NCBI GenBank assembly: GCA_018296165.2
Contig: JACKQL020000038.1
Span: 124,001-188,000 of the forward strand
DNA: 64,000 bases
Origin: Termitomyces sp. T153
Lineage: Eukaryota > Basidiomycota > Agaricomycetes > Agaricales > Lyophyllaceae
Reading direction: 5' to 3'
In this document: positions 1-10,888 of the stretch, in pieces
Layout: each line of letters begins with the position of its first letter
Position numbering within the stretch: the first letter of the stretch is position 1
Made by a program: the position numbers and the translations under genes
Notes under the pieces: generated by a model
Databases searched by the model: none
Told to the model about the DNA's origin: nothing
What the model saw: the letters and a program-made list of their open reading frames with translations, nothing else

Positions 1-324
1 GGACAACTCAGAATGCAATACACTCTGGAAGAAAAGTATTCAAAGCAGTACATATGAGATAAATGTATTGAGGACATAAAGAAACAACAAATACTATGTT
101 TATGACTTACAGTACAGTATGAACATGCTTGCAATGGGCAAGCAAGGCATTAATGCCATCATACTTTTGCAGATATGTATATATGAACACCAGAGTGGAT
201 TAATGCTATACATAGAGGGTGGAGGGTGACCAGGATAACTTCATAGATTATCTTATGATATGTGGCTGATGTCCTTCCATTATAATTAACAAGTAACAAA
301 TACATGGAATTTTAAACATGATTG

Positions 325-580
325 AATCACATTGTGGTTTAATCACATGACTTCAAGATCACACAGCTAACATTTTTCAAGACAAGGTTCTTTCGCAATG
401 GATAGTGATCAAATCATCACATGTGGTGTTTAATCCTATGACTTGAAGATCACATGGCTAACATTTTTCAAGACAAGATTTTTGCTAACAGATGATAATC
501 ACATGGTGGTTGAATCACATGACTTTAGGATCACATAGCTAACATTTTACAAGACAAGATTTTTTCCAATGGATGATAAT
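325..580. repeat. Three-copy tandem repeat, unit about 85 bp
   Basis: Three successive diverged copies begin near 325, 415 and 497. Each carries the same order of blocks: an AATCACAT motif, a tract reading CATGACTT followed by GATCACA, then GCTAACATTTT and CAAGACAAG. Copies differ by substitutions and small indels, so the array is old. No coding capacity or known family was recognised. Confidence 0.75.
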
Positions 581-3478
581 ACCTCAGTCTATTCTAGATC
601 TTGGAACCATGCAGTGAGCATTATATCAGTTTGAGCTCAGATGACTGTCAGGACTATTTAGCAGACAAATCAAAAGAATAACCTTCTGCAGTGTAATGGC
701 ATGTATGACTCATCACTATGTGACACCTATTCAAATTCTCATAGCTCTCTTGGAAAATTGTCTATTACTACTCTACCCTTATGTACAACTAGTCTATGGT
801 ACATAGAGAGGTCCAATGTACCATAGCACTGCAGTTTTTCCAAATACTAGGGTATAATTCTGTTCTATTAGAAGACTCTAAGCTTTGTCCTCTCTTTGTG
901 ATGTTACCATGTATTTTACACAGATGTCACATATTATGAACAGTCAAAAACCTCCTAGCTTCCTATATCACTCTTGTCACTGGACATTGCCTGGTCTGAT
1001 CAACCAGCACCATAAACATGAGTGATTCCCAAAAAATTTATCAACTAACATCTATGGCTTATAGAACCCATCTCTGCTCAGCAATAGTGGCTCAAGCTGC
1101 AGCTGAGCCCATCCCTAAAGTAGACCTGGAGGAAAACTCATTGTGGGAAAAGTTCCTTAGGCTCCCCCACACTAACATGTCCAAACAAGACCAACATATG
1201 AAAAAGACAATGCCTGTACAATTAAACATGTACATACATTATTAGATAACCCATGTACTTTTTAGTGAGGTTGAACTTGACTGCTCATTGACTAGGTTGG
1301 TGGCATGTATTCTCAATTGCTGACACATCAGTAAACTGTTTTATTGTAACTTTGATTGATTATTGATATAAGACAATGTATTTATATTTCATTGGAAACT
1401 GCAAAACATGGTGCATGTCAGCACAGATATGAAATAACATTGCACACATAGAAAAATATAGTTTTTGAGGCTGAAAACATGTCACAAAGGGTTGAACATG
1501 TCATTTGGGTGGCAGGGCAGACTGGCAAAGCCATTGCTGCTATAGCACATCATGTGGGCTTAGGTGTCAGCATTTCATCTTGATGGGATATACTATTGAT
1601 ACTTGCTTCTGGTGTGACAGACATGTGGCTGAGTGCATTTGGAGGAGCTATACTAGACAGGGCACATTATTTTGATATGGAGGGAGGCATGCCACCAGAG
1701 AAAGCTGGCTGGGTTGCAAAGAGATTCATGAGGGCAAACAACATGGTTCAAGTAGCTGTGAAGCTATGAATGAGGGAAACACAAAAAACTTGCTTAGATC
1801 AATTGGGCACTGTGTAAGGCAATGACAATGGCAAGATGGTGGTGATTTACACTACCAGAGCAATGATCAACATTGGTTGTTGAAATTGCTGATTTGTGCA
1901 TGTGGTAACTACCCTTAAGGGAAAGTTGGGTGAGCTTCGCAGGAAGTGTCTTTGGACCTGACTGAGTTGAGTACTTCCACAGGATCTTTGTATCCCACTG
2001 CCATAAGCTTTTAGGCTAGCAACATCCCCACAACATCTGGGGCTGACCCTCATTTGGTCACAGACAGGATTTCCCACTCAAGGAAAAGTGGAAGTTCCAT
2101 TGCTGGAGACTCAGAACAGTCTTGCAATGAAGGAACCAATGCTGGATATTCATATAGTCTCATGACAAAAATCCTAGTGCTGATGAGTTCCAAGAATCCA
2201 CTGTTGAGTATGGGCCATTGCTATAAGAGGACAGCCCCTTTAGGACTGTTCAACTCTATTCTGAGCTCAGTCCAAGGATGATCAACCATTATAGCTCATC
2301 TGACATACCACCTGTCATGCCCTGCACCTTTCTGTCCCCATTAGTTGCCTTTTATAAATCACATGCTTGGACATTACTCAGTATAGATTAATTGTCATCC
2401 ATGCTTCCATACATACTGCCAACAGATGAAGTAGTTATGTTAGCCATCATTTCTAGCAATATAGTATATAGGATGGTCTGCAGGATAGAATATCCTCATA
2501 CCAAACAATAGCAGTGTTTACCAGGTCTATTAATTGATTTGACTGTAAGATCCTTCAGTGTCATCTCCATGCTCAGCTTGCTGCACTTGCCCTCTGCTCA
2601 ACTCCTGGCTGCCTTCATGCTCCTCAACTCTCACTCACTGCCTGTGCCTTGCCTGCTCTTGCCAGGTTTACCTGTGGAGCGATTGTCTCCTTACAAGAAG
2701 GTGACAAAACCTAAGGAGCTCTGGACTTCCTTCTTGTTCTTTGGCTCTGGCTGTTTGGCTACACCAGCTACCTTAACTAGATCCATCTCAGCCATTCCAT
2801 ACAAGATAATCAGATCCAGGTACTTGACCCTAGTCTGTTTGAACTCATACTTCTCAGGCAGGCTGAAGATAGAGCTGGTATTGGCAAAGGCATTCCAAGA
2901 CAATGTCTGTGATCTGGCAATGCTCCTCCAAGGTCTTGGTGTAGATGAGATTATTGTCAGGATATATGCAAACAACACCTTCCACAATCAGACCATGGAA
3001 GTTGTCATTCATCATTGTCTAGAAAGTGGCCAGGCTGATGGTGAGACCAAAGAACATCACCAGAGGCTCAAAGAGTCCACAATTGGTTCTGAACACTGCC
3101 TTCCACTCATCCCTTTCTTTGATGCACACATGGTTATAGCCCCAATGGACATTCAACTTAGTGAAGTATCATGCACCTCAAAGGTTGTTGACCAGTTTAG
3201 AAATGAGTGGCAAGGGATAGTGGTTCTTTACTGTCACTGCATTCAAGACTCAATAGTCCTGAACCAGACAAAGAGACTCATCCTTCTTCTTAATGAAAAA
3301 GATGGGGAAGGCTATTGGGGACTTAGAGGGCTGTATTTGTTCAGGGCTGAGATTTTACTGCAGGAATGCATCCAGCTCATCCTGCTTATGGAGTGCAAGT
3401 GGATAAACCTTGTAGCTAGAGGACTCTGCACCAGTTATCAGGGGTTCACCACCAAACACCTCAGATATCCTCAGAGGG

Positions 3479-3550
3479 CTTTTTCTATGAGAGAATGCCA
3501 GAGGGGAGATATAGCTTTTTCTATGAGAGAATGCCAGAGGGGAGATATAG
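3479..3550. repeat. Perfect 36 bp tandem duplication inside the RT remnant
   Basis: Two identical 36 bp copies lie head to tail (3,479-3,514 and 3,515-3,550) inside the decayed retroelement, between protease and RT on the minus strand. Since 36 is a multiple of three it keeps frame. Perfect identity in an otherwise eroded sequence suggests a late replication-slippage event after the element died. Confidence 0.9.
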
Positions 3551-3810
3551 GAGGTCAAGATCAGCATAGGGAAGATGCCCTGCACAACAGGCACACATTG
3601 CAGCATGCTCATGGACCTTTGCTGTATGCTCCTTATGAGCCTCTTCTGCACAGGTTTTGCAGCATCAGGAATAGCAACTCATCTTCACCTTGCCCTTGGT
3701 CTAGTCAATCTCCAGGTTATGTTTGTGTAACCAAGTAAACCCTAAGATCATGTCTTGCTTCTCCAGGCTAGTGACAGCAAAAGTGGCTCACTCAGAGTGG
3801 TCCTGAGAAC

Positions 3811-4310
3811 TGTCATGACACATTCATTTTTCCCAACTTTTGACAGCCACCTCTATTCAGTCCAGACATGTTTCATATAGCCTCTATATCCCAGATAACT
3901 TTTATGTCCCAGATTACTCTCCTGTTTTGGACTGCACCCACTGTCTCTGATCACATTCACTGTTTCTAATCACACCCAGTATCTATCTGAGACCTTCCCT
4001 ATCTTAGACATTCCTGTTCTTAGCCTCTTTCTATCTTAGACCTGTCTGAGACTATGTCTTGGCTCCCCCTTTAGGTAGTAGCCTACTTGTATATAAGATC
4101 CTCTACTCTGTAGCTACCACCCCCAGCCTTGACATTACCTGATATCTTATTTGTGTTTTGTTGTTATCTGATCTTCTCTCAATTCATTACTTGCTCTCAT
4201 TTCTTAGTTTCTTAGTTTCTTTCTCTATTTACATACTTGCTGTTGGCATCACCTTACCAAGGTGGTTTTGGCTTCTGTAAGAGTCCCCCTCCAGGACTGT
4301 AGTCCTAACA
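3811..4310 (+). mobile_element. Solo LTR of a Gypsy-type element, nested
   Basis: A 500 bp block begins TGTCATGACA and ends TCCTAACA, the TG...CA termini expected of an LTR. It has a TATATAAG box at 4,090-4,097 in the plus orientation. It is flanked by near-identical 5 bp sequences (AGAAC at 3,806-3,810 and ATAAC at 4,311-4,315), as expected for an integrase-made target duplication with one later mutation. The Gypsy reading frame on the minus strand continues from one flank to the other if the block and one flank copy are skipped. So it landed inside the older element, in the opposite orientation, and was later reduced to a solo LTR by recombination. Confidence 0.75.
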
Positions 4311-6430
4311 ATAACAAAGCATCAGATCCACTACCAAATTAATAGAGCTGATTTCATTGAGTGTGCCATCAACATTGTACATGGAGATGAGACAAGAGAG
4401 GGGGTAAGTAGTGAGGTGATGTCACTGCACATAGTCTGCATCAAAAAAAAGGCCTGTTGCCCCACTATTGAGCAAGGCAACAATGCTTTGGGTCTGCTGT
4501 GTATCTGTTATCTTGATTTCTACCTGTAGCTTCAAAGAGTTGGCAGAAGGGGAGGAAGCACAATATAACAACAGGGAAGACAATGTTCCCATGCTGGAAT
4601 CCATAGGCATGGGTCAGGAGGTGTATTCCCAGCTGAGGCTTTAGTTAGAAGGGGGGGTTGTACATAAGAGGAGGGACTTATTGTTTCAGTCATAGCATTA
4701 GGAATAGTAGCAGATATATTTGATTCTAATGACAAGGGAGCAAAATGATTTGTACTGGGCAACAGGGGCATACAGGTCATCTGTTGCCTCACTAAAACTC
4801 CTTCTCTGACTTGGCCTGGAGGGCAGTTGCACTCCCTGCCTCTTCAGCAACTGGCTCCATTCCAGGCACATTTGGAGAAGAGTCCCTAGATGCACCTTAG
4901 CAGCTCCTTGCACTCTCAAAGAAGAAAGATAGCAAACCTCCAACCCCTTTGAACAGTAGCAGGCAAAGTGGCTTGCCTTATCACATCATCAGCACACTTG
5001 GGCAGTGGCAGAGCACTAATGTGAGGCATCCACATCCATTGGTACTCCCAACAGTAACACATGAGGAGTAACTGCTACCAAAGCCTGCATGGGAATGGGG
5101 TGCATAGAAGAGGAGACTCAGGGGGTAAACACACCATAAGTGAAGAAAGCATGCAAGGTGGCAGCAGAGCATTGAGGATGACAAAGCTCTCACTTCAGCT
5201 CCATGAGCTGCCACTACTCATGTGCCACCTTATACCAGGTGTCAACATGTTCATCATCACAGTGCCCCTCAGCCATGCTATTGATGTTGTCCATGAGAGA
5301 GGGATGGAGGCCTTCACAGAAAGTGAGACAGAGCTGCAGACCATCAGAATATCTGGCCCTGTTTGACCAATGCATAGAATGAGTCAATGTACTCATCTAG
5401 GGATTGCTTCCCTTGACCATACTAATCCCAGTCTCAAAGGGAAAGAGTTGTGGTCTTGGCAGGGTCAAGGAGAAAGAACTCAGCTCAGAAATCCTTCTAA
5501 AACTCTGTCCAATCCTTCCAGTTAGAAGACATGGTGGCCAACCTACTCACAAAAATTTTATAACATGATGTTGTTGATAACCTATGAAGAAAAATGGGGA
5601 TTGTTGGAGAGTTTTCTAGAGATGAGCTCTGGTGAGATTATGGGTACTCTGTCAGGTGGGAGTGTTGAGTTTATGGGTGTAGGAGTGCCACAATGTAAGA
5701 TTCACAATGACCTACTATCTGATACCATGTGATCATGGAATATTTTCATCCCCTGGAGTCCTCATATTTTGCACTCTAATTTATGAGGACATCAGTCATG
5801 TATTCAAATCACTTTACATATTCTTCATTCTAATCTATGAGATTATCAGTCTAAGTAAACTATTGAGTCATCAAGCATCTTCATTGTTACAGTCTGCTTC
5901 CACTGCCATAACCTGCCTGCAACATTATCCTCTTGCACTGGCTTTAAGCACATTTTTAGATATGTTGGGGCCACCAAGTGTTTCCAAACCACTGCCAGCC
6001 CACCGAGGCTCCATCCTCAATGCTGACCAGCACCCAGTATGTACCATTCCCATCACCTGTTCCACTTGCACCTGACACATCAAACCACAACTATTTTAAA
6101 CCTACTCTTTTAATACAGCAATCAACATTAGGCTTGCCTGGCTACTTACATTTTACAGCTTTGTCATGGACTGTGGTCCATATGCTTGTTCCATACCTGC
6201 CCACAACAGCAGGCATCTGTCAAAAGCACTTCTCCCACCACATCAGCAGTCAGCCAACTCAGGAATTACCAGGGGGACATAGTCTAAATGGTGTTTGGAA
6301 GCATCAAACCACTCATTCTCCACATATGTAGGGGATGAGGGATTCTACAGCTCTTGTAGTCACTCCACCTGTTAATAGTACCTTGCAACATATATGCCAA
6401 GTGCCTTGTGCACATAATAAATGATATGAA

Positions 6431-7311
6431 AAAAAGACGAGCAAAACAAGCCAAAGGCAGATGTGATACTGGGTGATTTGAATCTAATAGAGGAGGCGAT
6501 AGACTGTATGCCAGCACACGGTGATCACCAGCCAGCGACAAGGGCACTAGATAAACCCCACATTGAATTTCGAACTCACCTCGTTAGTCATATCAATTCA
6601 AAACCAAAATTTGAAATGGGTTGATCAAAGGTAGGAACAGTTGAGTATCTAAAACACAGTTGAAACCGACTGTTTCGAAGTGGTTGTTGCATCAACCTCG
6701 AAAACCCTAGCAATGCGGCAAATGCGCAGCTGGATCAGACGTTTTGCCCTACCCAACTTGAGATGACAGTAGAGGATCTATAAATATCCCTGTCACAGAC
6801 CTCGGTCCAGGGGGCAAGGGCGTCAAATAGTAGTAGTACTTGGTTTTGGAATGAGCATCTACCTTATGGTTTTCTGGTGCAACACTTGAGAATATCTCAC
6901 TGGTACTATGCGACAGATGTAGTTTGTAGAACTGGCTAACAATCAACTAGTAGTTCAACGGCCTGTCAAGACCTTCTATTATAGTTTCCTAGATCACCAC
7001 GTTTCAGAGTTCTTTGGGGTGGTTGCTCAGCTGGAAGCTCCCAATGGTGAATTGGGAAAGAACTTTGATGATCGGTTCTTACCACTCGGATCTGCTGTCT
7101 AATTTCAATACAAAGCCTCATGTGCATCCACATTCTAGGCAGATCTTCTATGATCTCTCATGTCAAGTTCCCTTCCATCATGATGCTTTTAGCAGAAACA
7201 ACCGACACTGACCATGCACTTCACGACATGACATAGAACTATAAGGGTTTACCTCCAGTCATGCTGAAATGATAGATACCCTCCCCCTCGCTTCTGTCGT
7301 CGATATCTACC
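6431..7311. other. Intergenic, no gene seen
   Basis: Normal-CpG sequence between the repeat block and the DUF6534 gene. Open frames here are short and lack coherent splice structure or family resemblance. The last part presumably holds the promoter of the following gene. Confidence 0.6.
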
Positions 7312-9134
7312 ATGTCCTCCTCTACAGAAAGCCTTCAGGGTATCGATCTCTCGAAGACTTTTGCACCGATTTATTGGGGTACGTGATGCTTCACCACCTG
7401 TACTTCAAGCTTCGCCTCTAACCGAACCTCGAGGTTTTGTTGTCTCCTTACTGTATGTTCTCGCCGAGTCGCTCACACTAAGACAATCAAGTAAAAATGA
7501 GTTAGGCTTGGTGGGATCACAATCGTTCAAAGCTATATTTATTTCCTAGCTGCAAGGCGAGATCAACCGAGGGAGTGGGTTACGGTATGTCTCAGCCTTG
7601 TTAGACATGTATATCAAGGACTTATGTGCCTCTTTCTAGGCCCTTTGTATGTTGTGCGTGATTCTTGTTGCTTCTATGCGTTAAAACGATTAAAGTCATC
7701 GTCCTGGAAGACTTCTGGACCTTACCTCCTCCGGTCTCGTAGCTCAATCTGTATACTATTACCTCGCAAGTTATTTTCGGTTCGGTGGTCTGATGAATTC
7801 CCTAACAGAAGACAATCACAGATTCCTAACTTTGGCTCCCTGCTTCCCCTCGACTCTGTCACCTCGTATGTTAGCTATGCTCCTTCCCTGAAATTCAATT
7901 AACACGAGGCCAAACTCAGAGAGTTATCAACCGAGTGCCTTATTTCCACGATCATCACCTTCATGTGAGCACTTTTTCCAATAAACATCTGATGGTTTGA
8001 TTCTGAACTTCTTATAGTTCTCAGATGTACTTCGTATATCAGCTATATATTGGTATGTTGAATTATCTCGAGTTTTCGATTGGGTGAACCAGATTTTCTG
8101 CCAATACAAAGTTCAGCGTTTAGGAACGAGACGATGGGGTGTTTTAGGATCCATCGTACGTATACAATTTACTGATCACAGATACAACTCATCCTATCTC
8201 GATAGTCTGGGTGTGCACTCATGGCATGTGGTGTGTTATCTCTCTCTTCCGTCAGTTGTGTGCTTAGTTGGCGGTTTAGCTGGTGGAATAGGTTTGGACA
8301 AAAACTCAATGTGATCTCTTTGTAACTCGAGATTACAGCGTGTGTGACATCCATGTATATATTTCGTCACGGAGTGCTCTCCAACAGAAGCAAAATGTTC
8401 GCTGTAAGTAGCGTTATCGGCATTGTCGACAAAGGGATGCTATGACTGGCCTTCACAGATTTTCTTTGGTGTTGCCAAAGGTTTTGGGACCCTCACAGAC
8501 ATACTGGCAACGATTGCAATGTGCCTGTATCTTACTTCCTCCAGGACGGGTATTGCGGAGTTTGTCCTTCTTGGTTGCCTCCTGAGCTGTCTCTGGTGAA
8601 CTGATTTTGAATTCCTGATACAGGATGAACACCCTTGTCAACAGAGTCATAACATTTGTGATCCATCGAGGTGTCCTAGTGACCCTTATCCAAGCTCTTC
8701 TGCTTGTGACCTTTTATGCTGCACCTAATAATTTGTATTGGTGAATGTGCCACTGTAGCGCTTATTGTTCCGCCAACTGACTCTGGTTTCACAGGTTTGC
8801 CTTCCATGTCAATGTCACGAAATTATATGCCAACACCTTCTGTGAGTCAGACGAAACACGGTTTTGCTGTGCTTTGGTACTGAACATATTCTTAGTCGCA
8901 ATGTGAGCACCACGATCTTCGCTGAAATAATTCGGACATTTTTTCTGCTGCTGAGCAATGTACTGCAGGCTCAACGGGCGGCAACACTTCAAGGATCGAC
9001 GACAACCTCATTTATCTAATCGAGTACCTTACTTCACAATGGAAAGCACTCATACATATCAAAAGAACGGTTTTGGAAACGGGGACTATGACTCCGGGAC
9101 AATTGCTCCGCAGGTGATTTTGAACTTTCCCTGA
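7312..9134 (+). CDS. DUF6534-family multi-pass membrane protein
   Basis: Starting at ATG 7,312, splicing of many short introns gives a protein with the order of motifs typical of the mushroom-specific DUF6534 family. These are GITIVQSYIYF (TM1-2 region), LVAQSVYYYL, LSTECLISTIITF then ISQMYFVYQLYI, QRLGTRRWGVLGSIV, a FRHGVLSNRSKMF loop, GVAKGFGTLTDILAT, RGVLVTLIQALLLVTFYA and the tail motif NTFFAMLNGR. Reliable exons include 7,312-7,378, about 7,502-7,584 and those from about 7,897 on. The part 7,640-7,896 is the weakest. I count about 13 exons and no obligatory frameshift. The final exon ends at TGA 9,132-9,134. The family is predicted to have about seven membrane helices, and its function is unknown to me. 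A few bases of exon placement could be wrong, but the family assignment looks secure. Confidence 0.75.
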
Positions 9135-10888
9135 CCTGTAATATATCCTGGCACATAGCTAATATGCTCTACTCAGGAGGACCAAAATATAGCCAGCCCA
9201 AAATCTACCGCAATCACAAAGACAGTGACAGTGGAAATTGCGGATATTTAACGGCTGTAGTATCAGGACGACGCACAATGCTGTCAGATTTTTGTAGTTT
9301 CCATTGCATGATAAATACTTTCGTGAAATTTGAAATACATCCAAAGCATTGTTATGTACAACGCACATGAGATCTACATATCCACCCAATATGTGCATTC
9401 ATGAAAAAACTTAAGTAATGTAGTGCCTTGCTTTCATCCTGTTTGAAACGGATAGTCTCTTGAGATTGCATGACCATATTAGAGGGAAAGATCTTGGAAA
9501 TAAAAGATATTTAACAGAAGGCGACCAATACTACACCAATGATGAAGAGCCATCCGCCTCTGCCTTGAAGGATATCCGGGTTACGAATGAAAGAAGGTTG
9601 GAGGTATGCCACTTGATATACAAACGAAAATTTAGGAAAAGCAGCTCCATATTTGAGAGTCAGATAGTGTCGCAATTATTGATATTTACACCAAGACCAG
9701 AAGTAGCAGTAGCCTTTCCGATAGCAATTAATGAATACATACTTGTTGGAAATACAGGTTGCTTCAGGTAACAGTACTAGGCAACGACTTCGTGAGCTCC
9801 AGAATGGAGCAGTCCGTGGCTCTAGTTTGTGATGATGTTCATTCACAGGTCCACGCTGAGCACAAAAGTTGATGCCTTGTTCGAATCAACTCTGAACTCA
9901 ACATCACGTTCCAAGAAAATCTAGTCCACGCTAAGTTTCTCTGAACTCGGCGCTGATGGAAAAGGGGTAAGACACTATGATGAATCTAATTTCATCTCTG
10001 AGCTCAAATCGTAGGGTGATTCGGCAACCATCTATTATAGATTCTTGCTGAACCCAGAGTGACGTCTCTGTATATCACTCCAATGGAACCCGATACGTCT
10101 GCTTCAATAGTGTACGGTATCCTTGCGTCGAGAGAAGACCTACAAACGGGTGAGAAAGGTCGTAGACTGGAGGGATAACCGAAGGGTAGTTTGTGCGGAC
10201 TCACAACATGTAATATAGTAGTAACTAGCACTGGTGAGGAGCGAAAGGTTCAACGTTCAGCCCAATGCAAAGGCGTTTCATCGTAGTTACAACCAAGTAG
10301 ACTTCAATGGAGCGAAATGTGGAACCGGTAACACTTGTTGTTCTTACTATATGCCAAACTTCCAAGCGAGAGTTCAATTTTCACCGCCACCTCAGGTCAC
10401 AGAGGATTACGCATGATTCAGGACTGGCTGTTGCCAACTGTGCTGAAATCATCGGGTCCTGCTGCCCGGCTGAGAGCAATAAGTTTTGCTGAAGAAGACA
10501 GGTTCGGTGGCTCGGCCATACTAGATTTGCTTCTCGAACTGTTGCGCTTAGATAATAAGACAGCACGACGGATTTGAAGTTGGGATACCTGACCAAAGGA
10601 CTGCTTTTGGGATATGCATGTGCCGAGTTTCGAAACTATTGGGCAAAAATTGACAAGATATTGACGAGATAATTTGTCCACTGTTTGGATCGGATCCGAG
10701 AGTGACGAAAGAATTGACGAAAAGGACCGCGATAAAACGGTGGCAGTGTTCGACTCAGAAGCTGTCAATGTCGGCCATCGAATGATCACCAAACTGCTGC
10801 GAGCCATGTGCCTGCGACTTAATCTCCAACCATCAACCTGTAACGCTAGGCAAGACTGTGCTAGCAGCACTGGGCATCCCTTGTAAAG
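9135..10888. other. Intergenic, no supported gene
   Basis: 1.75 kb between two plus-strand genes. It has several 60-150 codon open frames on both strands (the longest on the minus strand at 10,418-10,870), but none resembles a known family or shows paired splice sites extending it. The right-hand part should contain the promoter of the DUF3433-like gene. Confidence 0.5.

Larger units (their letters stand above)
2540..5560 (-). mobile_element. Decayed Ty3/Gypsy retrotransposon (gag-PR-RT remnant)
   Basis: Read on the minus strand from high to low coordinates, the order is a gag-like stretch (about 5,560-4,940, including a region resembling the Gypsy gag motif ARYSDGLQL), an aspartic protease remnant near 4,560-4,430 and reverse transcriptase (about 3,440-2,690) with conserved blocks such as KKEVQS and PEKYEF. 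Frames are broken by many stops and indels, so no protein can be made. The protease triad reads NSGA where DSGA is expected and the RT box reads YPDN where YLDD is usual, so both catalytic sites are dead. A solo LTR interrupts the protease-RT interval. RNase H and integrase were not recognised below 2,690. The element's own LTRs were not found. Confidence 0.8.
1..6430. other. CpG-depleted repeat block
   Basis: Reading every line, I find only four CpG dinucleotides in this block (near 394, 1938, 2680 and 6004), although G and C are otherwise common and the reverse dinucleotide GpC is frequent. From about 6,430 onward CpG is abundant. Everything recognisable inside is transposon-derived or repetitive, and no intact gene was found. 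Loss of CpG with gain of TpG and CpA is what cytosine methylation followed by deamination produces in silenced fungal repeats. I infer an old, heavily methylated heterochromatic block. Stretches 581-2,539 and 5,561-6,430 share the composition but hold nothing I can name. Confidence 0.85.

Noticed and set aside
1018..1245. Small plus-strand frame in the CpG-poor block
   Set aside because: No family match; in a sequence depleted of CpG and enriched in chance open frames it cannot be supported as a gene.
2539..3738. A 399-codon open frame on the plus strand
   Set aside because: It is the antisense of the decayed Gypsy RT. The family match is on the opposite strand, so this frame is a by-product of CpG and stop-codon loss.
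10418..10870. A 150-codon minus-strand open frame
   Set aside because: No recognisable motif, low-complexity Ser/Arg composition, and it lies in the promoter of the DUF3433-like gene.
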